The notes under the pieces are model-generated. The model did not search any database. It was not told the origin of the DNA and saw nothing but the letters and a program-made list of their open reading frames with translations. A program made the position numbers and the translations under genes. DNA of 59,630 nt from an uncultured beta proteobacterium (lineage in GTDB: Bacteria > Pseudomonadota > Gammaproteobacteria > Burkholderiales > Burkholderiaceae_C), in the NCBI GenBank assembly GCA_903894475.1, contig CAITQH010000228.1:1-59630 (forward strand). Reading direction: 5' to 3'. This document shows positions 15,738-23,422 of this stretch, piece after piece. Positions within the stretch are counted from its first letter, which is position 1, and each line of letters starts with the position of its first letter.

Positions 15738-17249
15738 ATGAATGCACGTACCAACGCAGGACAAATTGACGATCTGCGCAGTTTTATCGCCGCACTGGAG
15801 GCCAACGGGCAATTGCATCGCGTCAAGACTGAAGTCGACTGGAAATTCGAGCTCTGCCACGTCTCCAAAGTCAATGAAGAGCAAAAAGGCCCAGGCCTGC
15901 TGTACGAGAACGTCAAGGGTTACGATATTCCGGTCTTCACCAGTGCCTTCACCACATCGCAGCGCCTTGCCATTGCACTGGAGCAGGATCCCTCGCTGTC
16001 GATGAGCCAGTTGTCCAAGAAGTGGATGGAGCTGACTACCAAGCAGATGATCAAGCCCACCATCGTTGAGAACCCCCCAGTGCTGGAAAACATCATCGAA
16101 GGCGACGCAGTCGATATCGAGATGTTTCCATCGCCCTGGTTCTACCCGGACGATGGCGGGCGATTCTTCGTCACGTCGGGCTACCTCGTAACCCAGGATC
16201 CCGATACCGGCTGGACCAATCTGGGCACCTATCGCGCTCAGGTACTGGGCAAGAATATCCTGGGCTCGCAGATCATCAAGGGCAAGCACGGTGACATGCA
16301 CATGAAGAAGTACGCCGAGCGCGGCGAACTGATGCCCGCCGCCTACGTCGTCGGCTGCGACCCGGTGCTGTTCCTGGCGGCCTCGACTCTGGTCAGCGCG
16401 CAGGTTGACGAGTACGACATTGCCGGCTCGCTGCGTGGGCGCCCGGTGCCTGTGTTCAAGTCCGAGCTCACCGGCCTGACACTGCCGGCCAATGCCGAAA
16501 TCATTGCCGAGGGCTTCATTGACCCGAACGAGTTGATGGAGGAGGGGCCGTTTGGCGAGTACACCGGTTACTACTCCGGCAACAAGGGCAAGGACTACCC
16601 GAAGCCGGTGCTGCGTATCAAGCGCATTCTGCACCGCAACAAGCCCATCATGTGGGCCACCACGGTGGGCAAGCCGATCAATGACATTCACATGATTCAG
16701 TCGCTCAACCGCACTGCCACGCTCTGGCACGACCTGGAGACCATGAAAGTGCCTGGCATCCAGAGCGTCTACATCCCGCCCGAGGCCTGTGGCCGCTTCT
16801 GGGTCGTGGTGTCGCTCAAACAGATGTACCCCGGGCACTCCAATCACGTCGGCAACGCGGTGATCGCGAGCACCACCGGGCACTACGGAGTCAAGGGGGT
16901 CATCACGGTCGATCACGACATAGAAGCCGACGACTGGGACCGCATCTGGTGGGCGCTGGCAACGCGCTTCGACCCGAAGCGCTCGGCCCAGATCATCGAC
17001 CGCGGCCGCTCCACGCCACTGGATCCTGGCCTGCCGATCGACGCGCGCGACATCACCAGCCGCATCATCCTGGACGCCTGCACACCCTATGAATGGAAGG
17101 ACAAGCCCAACGAGATTTTCATGGATCGCACGGTGCTGCAAAAAGTATCGGACCGCTGGAGCGAATACGGTTTCGGCGGCCCAAGCCCGGTGGCCGGCAT
17201 GATCGGCCGCCTGACCCGCCCTGAGGTCAAGGGCAAGGGCGCCAAGTAA
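15738..17249 (+). CDS. UbiD family (de)carboxylase, phenylphosphate carboxylase-type
   Basis: A 503-residue prFMN-dependent UbiD enzyme. The cofactor and metal region reads NLGTYRAQVLGKN (N161, R166) followed by KHGDMH (H184). The catalytic glutamates lie in EEGPFGEYTGYYS (E269 and E274), with the same five-residue spacing as E277/E282 of Fdc1, and R166 completing the Glu-Arg-Glu network. In this setting it most likely carboxylates phenylphosphate to 4-hydroxybenzoate. Thauera uses two UbiD-like subunits plus small gamma and delta proteins, but only one UbiD-like gene is present here. It has a strong ribosome site (caggag). Decarboxylation of a phenolic acid is an alternative role. Confidence 0.85.
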   Translation: MNARTNAGQIDDLRSFIAALEANGQLHRVKTEVDWKFELCHVSKVNEEQKGPGLLYENVKGYDIPVFTSAFTTSQRLAIALEQDPSLSMSQLSKKWMELTTKQMIKPTIVENPPVLENIIEGDAVDIEMFPSPWFYPDDGGRFFVTSGYLVTQDPDTGWTNLGTYRAQVLGKNILGSQIIKGKHGDMHMKKYAERGELMPAAYVVGCDPVLFLAASTLVSAQVDEYDIAGSLRGRPVPVFKSELTGLTLPANAEIIAEGFIDPNELMEEGPFGEYTGYYSGNKGKDYPKPVLRIKRILHRNKPIMWATTVGKPINDIHMIQSLNRTATLWHDLETMKVPGIQSVYIPPEACGRFWVVVSLKQMYPGHSNHVGNAVIASTTGHYGVKGVITVDHDIEADDWDRIWWALATRFDPKRSAQIIDRGRSTPLDPGLPIDARDITSRIILDACTPYEWKDKPNEIFMDRTVLQKVSDRWSEYGFGGPSPVAGMIGRLTRPEVKGKGAK

Positions 17250-17263
17250 GGCGCGCCAGACCT

Positions 17264-18910
17264 ATGAAAGTGCTGCGCTACACCCAGGCCATGGTGGACG
17301 AATTTGTCCGCGATGGCTACTGGACCAACGAGACTTTTTACGACTACTACGATCGCAATGCGCGCACGATCGGCGAACGCGAGGCGCTGGTCGACTCGCA
17401 GCACCGGGTGACCTGGCGCCAGGCACGCGATCTGGTCGACGCCATTGCCAGCGGCTGGGTGCAAGCGGGCATTCCCAAGAGCGCGCGCATCATCATCCAG
17501 GCGCCCAACAGCGTCTATGGTTTTCTGGCACGGGCGGCGGCTGAGCGCGCCGGCCTGGTCTCGATGACGGCCTTTGCCACGCTGCGCCAAAACGAGCTGG
17601 AAGACATTCTGGAAAGAACGCAGGCCGAGGTGGCGGTGATTCCTGCCGTCTTCCGCGGCTTTGATTATCTGGCGATGTACCGCGAACTGATGTTGCGCTT
17701 TCCGTCGCTGCGCAAGATCTATCTGTTCGATGACGAAGTGCCAGCCGACGCCCCGGCCGGCACCCTGTCGCTGACTCGCACGGCACAGGCCTTTCTGAGC
17801 AGGATCGACAGGGCAGCGCTGGACGCGCGCCGCTTCGACCCCTTCTTCGATGTCGCCCTGCTCACCACCACCTCGGGCACCACCGGTCTGCCCAAGCTGG
17901 TCGAGTGGCCGCTGGCACCCCGTGTCTGCACCTCCAAGGGTCGCATTGACCTGTGGCAGCTCGGCGCAGATGACATCACCATGGCCATCGCACCGCATGC
18001 CGGCGGCGCTGCCGGCACGCTGACCTATTTTGCGGCGCCCCTGTGCGGCGCCAAAACCGTGATGCTGGAAGACTTTAGCCCTGAACTTGCGCTGCAAACC
18101 ATCGAACGCGAGAAGGTGACTGCGATTGGCGTTGTGCCCACGCACCTGGTGCGCATGCTGGAGAAAAACGTCGAGCAGTACGACCTGTCCTCACTGCGCT
18201 TCATCCGCTCGGCTGGGGGCTACCTCTCGCCGCAGCTGGCGCAGGAAGCCGAGGCCAGACTGGGCGCCGTCATCACCTCCGATCTGGGAACACAGGACAA
18301 GGGCTCGGTCAGTGGCTGCCGAGTGAGCGATCCGGGCGAACTGCGCCGTCTCACGGTAGGCCAGATGCTGCCGGGCAACAAGGTTCGCCTGCTCGGGCCC
18401 GACGGGAAGGAAGTGCCGCCCAACGAGCCTGGTGTGCTGTGGTTCAGAGGCCCGCATTCGCCAGCCGGCTATTACCGCGACCCGGTCATGAGTGCCGAGG
18501 TGTTCGATGACGAGGGTTGGTGCACCACCGAGGACGTGGTCAAGTTCGACCAGGGCTGCTTGTGGATACTGGGCCGGCAAAAGGACGTGATCATCCGCGG
18601 CGGCCAGAACATCTACCCGGCCGAGGTGGAAGGCCTGATGAACGAGCACCCGAGCGTGGCGGCGGTAGCGGTTGTCGCGATGACTGATACCGAATATGGC
18701 GAGCGTGCCTGTGCGTTTGTTGTGTTACGCCAGGGCAAGGCACTGACGCTGGACGAGATCAAGAACTTTCTGGCCGGCAAGAACGTTGCCAAATTCAAGT
18801 GGCCTGAACGACTTGAGTTCGCTGACCAGATGCCCACGGTGGGCGACACCGGCAAGGTCGACAAGAAGGCGCTGCGAGCGCGCCTTCTTGCTGCGCAGCA
18901 GGCGGCGTGA
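17264..18910 (+). CDS. AMP-forming aryl-CoA ligase (4-hydroxybenzoate-CoA ligase candidate)
   Basis: A 548-residue ANL-superfamily acyl-adenylate enzyme. The P-loop is TTTSGTTGLPK (residues 201-211). Later landmarks are GWCTTEDVVKFD, the hinge GRQKDVIIRGGQNIYPAEVE, and the adenylation lysine K531 in GDTGKVDKK. The overall layout resembles the DhbE/EntE aryl-adenylating branch, which suggests an aromatic acid substrate. The gene follows the UbiD-like gene by 14 bases, so 4-hydroxybenzoate is the obvious candidate, giving 4-hydroxybenzoyl-CoA for the benzoyl-CoA route. Protocatechuate or another hydroxybenzoate cannot be excluded. Its Shine-Dalgarno is weak, consistent with translation following the upstream gene. 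Confidence 0.85.
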   Translation: MKVLRYTQAMVDEFVRDGYWTNETFYDYYDRNARTIGEREALVDSQHRVTWRQARDLVDAIASGWVQAGIPKSARIIIQAPNSVYGFLARAAAERAGLVSMTAFATLRQNELEDILERTQAEVAVIPAVFRGFDYLAMYRELMLRFPSLRKIYLFDDEVPADAPAGTLSLTRTAQAFLSRIDRAALDARRFDPFFDVALLTTTSGTTGLPKLVEWPLAPRVCTSKGRIDLWQLGADDITMAIAPHAGGAAGTLTYFAAPLCGAKTVMLEDFSPELALQTIEREKVTAIGVVPTHLVRMLEKNVEQYDLSSLRFIRSAGGYLSPQLAQEAEARLGAVITSDLGTQDKGSVSGCRVSDPGELRRLTVGQMLPGNKVRLLGPDGKEVPPNEPGVLWFRGPHSPAGYYRDPVMSAEVFDDEGWCTTEDVVKFDQGCLWILGRQKDVIIRGGQNIYPAEVEGLMNEHPSVAAVAVVAMTDTEYGERACAFVVLRQGKALTLDEIKNFLAGKNVAKFKWPERLEFADQMPTVGDTGKVDKKALRARLLAAQQAA

Positions 18911-18927
18911 TGGCAGCGATTGGACTT

Positions 18928-19010
18928 GTCATTGCGAGCGCAGCGCGGCAATCTATGCCTGCGGCTCGCCACGGTGGCTTGCCGCGTCGCTACGCTCCTG
19001 GCAAAGACGA
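18928..19010. repeat. REP-like element including 26-base inverted copy 2
   Basis: The first 26 bases (18928-18953) are the perfect inverted partner of 15651-15676. The element continues through gcctgcggctcgccacggtggc to about 19010, resembling the copy at 3682-3750. It fills the gap between the ligase stop and the CBS-protein start. Reading it as coding sequence upstream of the CBS gene gives an implausible N terminus. Confidence 0.75.
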
Positions 19011-19033
19011 CTACCTCAAGAAGGAGTATGGCA

Positions 19034-19474
19034 ATGATGGTGCGTAACTGGATGCAGGCCAACCCCATCACGATTACCAGCGACACGCTGGCATCCGATG
19101 CCAAACGCCTGCTGAGCGAACATAACCTGCATGCCCTGCCGGTCGTCGATCAAGGCCAATTGCGCGGCCTGGTGACGCGCGCCAACATGCTGCGCATCGG
19201 TCACTTTGTGCTGCGCACCCAGGACCCCGACGAGTTCAACTTCTTCGTCAACCGCCTGCGCGTGCGCGACGTCATGGTGCGCAGCCCGGCGACCGTGTCG
19301 GACGAGGACACCATGGTCGAATGCCTGCGTCGTGGCCGCGAACTCAGGGTAGCGCAGTTCCCGGTGATGCATGGCCAGCAGGTGGTTGGTATTATTACGG
19401 CCAATGAGATCTTCCAGTTGGCTGCGCATTGCCTGAGCAAATGGCAGGACAACGCACTGACACCTTCAACATGA
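19034..19474 (+). CDS. ppsC: Phenylphosphate synthase subunit 3-like protein (two CBS domains)
   Basis: This 146-residue protein consists of two CBS domains (roughly residues 4-60 and 75-137), with NWMQANPITITSDTLASDAKRLL and RVRDVMVRSPATVSDEDTMVECL as the two domain starts. The Thauera subunit 3 is a CBS-domain protein of about 24 kDa that stimulates phenylphosphate synthase, so this one is notably shorter. CBS pairs usually bind adenine nucleotides, which would suit energy-dependent control of an ATP-consuming step. I chose the ATG at 19034 because aaggag (19021-19026) lies 7 bases upstream; the in-frame ATG at 19028 is too close. Its stop overlaps ubiX by four bases. Confidence 0.8.
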   Translation: MMVRNWMQANPITITSDTLASDAKRLLSEHNLHALPVVDQGQLRGLVTRANMLRIGHFVLRTQDPDEFNFFVNRLRVRDVMVRSPATVSDEDTMVECLRRGRELRVAQFPVMHGQQVVGIITANEIFQLAAHCLSKWQDNALTPST

Positions 19475-20070
19475 CAGACCCAAAAAACCTGCCCCTGGTG
19501 GTGGCCATCACCGGCGCCACCGGCGTCATCTACGGCGTGGAACTGCTGCGCATCCTGCGAGATCTGGGGCAGGAGACCCATCTGGTCCTGAGCGAGGCCG
19601 CCGGTATGAATCTTGGCCTGGAGACCGATTACTCGATTGAAGAGGTGAAGGCCCTGGCCAGTGTCGTCTACAGCAACAAGGACGTTGGGGCGGCGGTTGC
19701 CAGCGGCTCGTTTCGCACGCGCGGCATGATCGTGGCACCCTGCACCGTCAAGAGCCTGTCGGCGATTGCCAACAGTTTCACTTACAACCTGGTGATCCGG
19801 GCCGCTGACGTGACGCTCAAGGAGCGTCGGCCGCTGGTGTTGATGGTCAGGGAGACACCCTTGCACAAGGGACACCTTGAGTTGATGTCACGCGTCGCCG
19901 ACATTGGCGGAATCATTCTGCCGCCGATGCCAGCGTTCTATCACAAGCCCAAGAGCGTGATGGACATCGTGCACCAGAGCCTGGGCAAGGCGCTTGACCA
20001 GGTGGGAATCGAGCACACTTTGTTTGAACGCTGGAGCGGGCGCCCCGAGCGCAGCCAGACCGGCGGGTAA
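19471..20070 (+). CDS. ubiX: Flavin prenyltransferase UbiX
   Basis: Makes prenylated FMN, the cofactor that UbiD-type enzymes need, from FMN and dimethylallyl phosphate. The 199-residue protein has the Rossmann-like start VVAITGATGVIYGVELLRIL (residues 10-29), VAPCTVKSLSAIANSFTYNLVIRAADVTLKE broken around residues 88-118, and the conserved RRPLVLMVRETPLH and ILPPMPAFYHKP blocks. The ATG at 19471 overlaps the ppsC stop (ATGA); a TTG further upstream is less likely. Having its own ubiX inside the cluster supports the idea that the UbiD-like enzyme nearby is prFMN-dependent. A housekeeping copy for ubiquinone synthesis may exist elsewhere. Confidence 0.93.
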   Translation: MTDPKNLPLVVAITGATGVIYGVELLRILRDLGQETHLVLSEAAGMNLGLETDYSIEEVKALASVVYSNKDVGAAVASGSFRTRGMIVAPCTVKSLSAIANSFTYNLVIRAADVTLKERRPLVLMVRETPLHKGHLELMSRVADIGGIILPPMPAFYHKPKSVMDIVHQSLGKALDQVGIEHTLFERWSGRPERSQTGG

Positions 20071-20075
20071 TCCGC

Positions 20076-20894
20076 ATGAGCACACTGCGCTGGCTGGCGT
20101 GTGAAAGTGAAGCGAAAGGCTCGCACGCACCCAGCCGAACGCCTCCGGGCACGGTGGTCTATGCCATCGGCGATATTCATGGTCGCAGCGACCTGCTCGA
20201 AACCCTGCTGCAGGGAATCGAGCAGGACAGCCAGGGCCGACAGGCTGCCCGCTTTGTCGTCATTTTTCTGGGCGACTACCTGAGCCGCGGCGATGACTCG
20301 TACGCCGTCGTTGAGAAGGTCATGTCATGGCGAGCCGCAACGCCCGCCAGCACCGAAGTCGTGACGCTTCGAGGCAACCATGAAGACCTTGCCCTGCGCT
20401 ATCTGCTCGGTGAGATGGAGGCAGGGCGACATTGGTTTGACTACGATGGTCTGGACGCGCTGTCCGACTACGGCGTCGTCGCAGCCGATCCCGGTGCGCG
20501 CGATGACGGCTCACTGCAGTTCCTGCGCGAGCGCTTCGCCCAGGCCCTGCCGCAGCAGCATCTGGCCTTCTTCCAGGCGTTGGCCATCAACCACCGCGAG
20601 CAGGACTACCACTTCGTGCACGCCGGCGTGCGCCCGGGCGTGCCACTGGCAGAACAGAACGCGCACGATCAGATGTGGATTCGCAAGCGCTTTCTGGAGT
20701 CTGATCTGGACCATGGCGCCGTTGTCGTGCATGGTCACTCGATCGCGCCAACACCCCAGGTGCGCCACAACCGCATCGCCATCGATACCGGCGCCTACGC
20801 CAGCGGGGTGCTCACCTGTCTGATGCTCGACGGGACGAAGCGTGCTTTCTTGCAGTCGATCGGGTTGCCCGAAAAATTACCGGATGCAGCCTAA
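20076..20894 (+). CDS. PPP-type metallophosphoesterase
   Basis: A 272-residue phosphatase of the PP1/PP2A/lambda fold. Metal and catalytic motifs are AIGDIHGRSD (D33, H35), FLGDYLSRGDD (D67), LRGNHEDLA (N101, H102), HFVHAGVRPG and VVVHGHSIAP. The second motif normally reads GDxVDRG; here the aspartate before RG is serine, although the metal ligand D67 and the arginine are kept. The gene starts 5 bases after ubiX, so it probably belongs to the phenol operon. It could release phosphate from a phosphorylated intermediate or dephosphorylate a cluster protein. Its involvement is inferred from position alone, and the 3' end converges on the PNPOx-like gene. Confidence 0.85.
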   Translation: MSTLRWLACESEAKGSHAPSRTPPGTVVYAIGDIHGRSDLLETLLQGIEQDSQGRQAARFVVIFLGDYLSRGDDSYAVVEKVMSWRAATPASTEVVTLRGNHEDLALRYLLGEMEAGRHWFDYDGLDALSDYGVVAADPGARDDGSLQFLRERFAQALPQQHLAFFQALAINHREQDYHFVHAGVRPGVPLAEQNAHDQMWIRKRFLESDLDHGAVVVHGHSIAPTPQVRHNRIAIDTGAYASGVLTCLMLDGTKRAFLQSIGLPEKLPDAA

Positions 20895-21364
20895 AGGCTG
20901 GCAATCGGAGCGCTCAGATCAAGCTCGTCACGATGGCCAAACCCGAGTGAATTGTCGATAAAGAGCAAGCGCCGCGGCGCCACCCGATACCAGCACACTT
21001 TGGCCAGGGCCTCGACAATCACCGCCGGGGCTTGCGCAAGCTTCCCAATCAAGGGGAATTTCTGGCCGTACAAGAGTTGTGCCCTCGCTTCTGCGTCACC
21101 CGTCAGTTGGTCGACCACGCCCTCAAGTTGCACGCCCTGGATGCCTGGCCAGTCGGCATGGTCGCCCTGGATCGTCACTGCAACCTGGGCGCTGTGGGTC
21201 AGGTTGAGACAGTGCCTGCTGCCCGGGGCCGACAAAAAATACAGGTCCCAGCCATCGTGAACATAAAACACCGCTGCCGCCCAGACGCCCTGCGGACCGC
21301 TGGTGGCCAGCGTGGCGACATGGTGCGCTTGCAAATGACGCTGCACCCGAGCCTGCAATGTCAT
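20891..21364 (-). CDS. Pyridoxamine 5'-phosphate oxidase-like FMN-binding split-barrel protein
   Basis: A 157-residue protein with the split beta-barrel pattern of FMN-binding PNPOx relatives: HHVATLATSGPQGVWAAAVFYVHDGWDLYFLSAPGSRHCLNL, then VAVTIQGDHADWPGIQGVQLEGVVDQL. It is too short for a true pyridoxine oxidase. Such proteins bind FMN, F420, heme or act as small reductases. Its ATG overlaps the stop of the sigma-54 regulator gene by four bases (ATGA), so it is probably translated from the regulator's mRNA. A role in flavin handling beside UbiX and UbiD is tempting but unsupported by any motif. Confidence 0.83.
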   Translation of the reverse strand: MTLQARVQRHLQAHHVATLATSGPQGVWAAAVFYVHDGWDLYFLSAPGSRHCLNLTHSAQVAVTIQGDHADWPGIQGVQLEGVVDQLTGDAEARAQLLYGQKFPLIGKLAQAPAVIVEALAKVCWYRVAPRRLLFIDNSLGFGHRDELDLSAPIASL

Positions 21365-23118
21365 ACCTTGCCTGCCGGTGCCAGCGGTGGCGCGAACCCC
21401 ACCTCTTCATGGCCAGCGCTGTCTTCTTGCAAGCGGCGCAGGCGATAGGCCAGTTGGGGCCTGGTAACACCCAGCATGCGGGCGGCAGAGGACAGATTGC
21501 CACGCGCCTTGTCGACCGCACTTTCCAGCAGCATGGTCTCGACCTGCTCGAGCGTCATCTCGCCGCTGCAGACGGCTTCGCACAAAGCCTGGCCGGTCTG
21601 AACAGACCGCGCGTTGATGGCGCCATGAACATCAAGCCCGAACTCGTCGGCCTCGCGCTCTTCGCACGCCGAAAAAATATGGTGCACCTCGATCCGTGTG
21701 CCACTGGGGGCCAGAATGACGCCACGCTCTATCATGTTCTGCAACTCGCGGATGTTGCCCGGCCACGCATAGGTCAGCAGCGCACGCTTGGCTTTGTCGG
21801 TAAAACCTTTGAGCCGCTTGCCGTGGATAGCACTGTACTTTTCCAGGAATCGCTTGGCCAGCGGCGAGATATCCTCCTGGCGCTCGCGCAAAGGCGGGAT
21901 GACGATTTGGTAGGCATTTAAACGGTAGTAGAGGTCAGAGCGAAAGCGCCCCTCCTTCACCAGCACGCGCAGGTCGACGTTGGTGGCGACGATCAGGCGC
22001 ACATTGACCTTGCGCACAGTTTGCCCGCCCAGCCTTTCTATTTCTCCCTCCTGCAGCACCCTTAGCAGTTTGGCCTGCGCGGCCAGCGGCAAGTCCCCGA
22101 TCTCATCAAGAAACAGCGTGCCACCATCGGCTCGCTCAAATCGTCCGGCGCGCGCAACCTGTGCGCCGGTGTACGCGCCTTTTTCCACACCAAACAACTC
22201 GGATTCAACCAGATCGGGTGGAATGGCCGCGCAGTTGATCGCGACAAACATGGACTTGGCGCGCGCACCGCGCTCGTGCAGGGTGCGCGCAAAAACTTCC
22301 TTGCCAACGCCGGTCTCACCCAGCAGCAGCACGGTAATCTGGGTGTTGATGGCCTGTCGCAAGAGTTCGTAGGCGGCACGAAATGCCGGTGCGTCGCCCA
22401 CCATATTCGTCGGCAATCCCTCCTTGTCGCCGATGCTGGTTCTAAGCTCGACCACCTGCGTCTGCAGTTCGATCAGCTGCTCGGCAATCGACTCCCGGTT
22501 GAAGAAGTGCGCGTACTCGCTGGCATCCTGCCACTCTTGCATCGGCTTGCCGATGATCCGGCAATGGTCGGTCCCCATGCCGGCGCATTCCACCTCCTTA
22601 TACAGAATGGGGCGCCCCATAAAGGCCGAGGTGTAGCCGCAGGCATAGCCGATCTGGGTCCAGCACACCGGTTCGTGATGGGTGCCGAAGAAGTGCCGGT
22701 GCCACTGTCCCTCCCAGGAGTTTTCCCACAGAAATTCGCCATAGAAAGTGCCGGCAGCGCGATCCAACTCGAGGCGGATCTGTGTCACCTTGACAATGCC
22801 TTCGAGCGTATGGAGTTGCGGCCCGGTCATGAAGGCTTCCAGATCGCTGAGACACTGGGCACGCGTGCGCGCCAGTTCTGCATCCCGTACGCCCGACTCA
22901 TAGCCCATGCGTGTCAGCAAACCGCGCGCCCGGTCCATCCCCAGCGTGTCAATCAATTCCTTGCGCAGCAGTGCCTGCGCCTGCGCGTGGATGAGCAGCA
23001 TGCGGTGCTCGTGCAACCAGATCTGACCGGTTTGGGCACAAAAGTGCACCTGCGAGCGCAAGTCGCTGCTCGCTGACTCAGCGTGCTGCGCATGAGTTAC
23101 CACATGAAGCTTGGTCAT
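21361..23118 (-). CDS. Sigma-54-dependent activator of the XylR/DmpR/MopR class, predicted phenol sensor
   Basis: A 585-residue enhancer-binding protein with three parts. The N-terminal aromatic-sensing XylR_N/V4R domain covers about residues 20-210, the AAA+ domain about 235-475, and a Fis-type helix-turn-helix the C-terminal part (SSAARMLGVTRPQLAYRLRR). Walker A is GETGVGKE (267-274), the sigma-54 contact loop GAYTGA (314-319; the usual form is GAFTGA) and Walker B TLFLDEIGD. Against MopR, as I recall its structure, the phenol-binding H106 and W134 correspond to H103 and W131. The zinc ligands C155, E178, C181 and C189 correspond to C152, E175, C178 and C186, a constant offset of three. The ATG at 23118 has aagggg in front. 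It should drive the sigma-54 promoter at 12604. Confidence 0.93.
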   Translation of the reverse strand: MTKLHVVTHAQHAESASSDLRSQVHFCAQTGQIWLHEHRMLLIHAQAQALLRKELIDTLGMDRARGLLTRMGYESGVRDAELARTRAQCLSDLEAFMTGPQLHTLEGIVKVTQIRLELDRAAGTFYGEFLWENSWEGQWHRHFFGTHHEPVCWTQIGYACGYTSAFMGRPILYKEVECAGMGTDHCRIIGKPMQEWQDASEYAHFFNRESIAEQLIELQTQVVELRTSIGDKEGLPTNMVGDAPAFRAAYELLRQAINTQITVLLLGETGVGKEVFARTLHERGARAKSMFVAINCAAIPPDLVESELFGVEKGAYTGAQVARAGRFERADGGTLFLDEIGDLPLAAQAKLLRVLQEGEIERLGGQTVRKVNVRLIVATNVDLRVLVKEGRFRSDLYYRLNAYQIVIPPLRERQEDISPLAKRFLEKYSAIHGKRLKGFTDKAKRALLTYAWPGNIRELQNMIERGVILAPSGTRIEVHHIFSACEEREADEFGLDVHGAINARSVQTGQALCEAVCSGEMTLEQVETMLLESAVDKARGNLSSAARMLGVTRPQLAYRLRRLQEDSAGHEEVGFAPPLAPAGKV

Positions 23119-23152
23119 TGAACCCCTTCCAAATGAACTGCTGTGAATTCAA

Positions 23153-23170
23153 GCGCCGCACGCGCGGCGC
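23153..23170. promoter_or_regulatory. GC-rich hairpin in the regulator leader
   Basis: gcgccgcacgcgcggcgc forms a perfect 7-base-pair stem with a 4-base loop, 35 bases upstream of the regulator start. It may be an operator or a leader hairpin limiting regulator synthesis. It lacks a T-run on the minus strand, so it is not a classic terminator of the regulator message. Confidence 0.35.
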
Positions 23171-23422
23171 AAAACCCGGTGTCCAAATCAGCGGCCCATT
23201 CTGACCACTTTGCACGAACTTGACAAGGGGGGGCTAAGGAAGGCAAACGAATCTACACCCCGAGCGAGCGCTCACAGCCTGGTGGATAGAGGGCGCAAAG
23301 ACGCCCAGTTTGACCCGGACATTCTTCTTGCATTGAAGAGCATGCAAACAGGGTTTCGGAACGTCGCCGCCGAGTTCCGCGACACGCATGTTGCCGCTCA
23401 ATACATCCAGTGGTGCCGACCG

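Noticed and set aside
18920-19033. Extended N terminus of the CBS-domain protein
   Set aside because: The 38 extra codons are translated from the REP-like repeat; the good Shine-Dalgarno points to the ATG at 19034.
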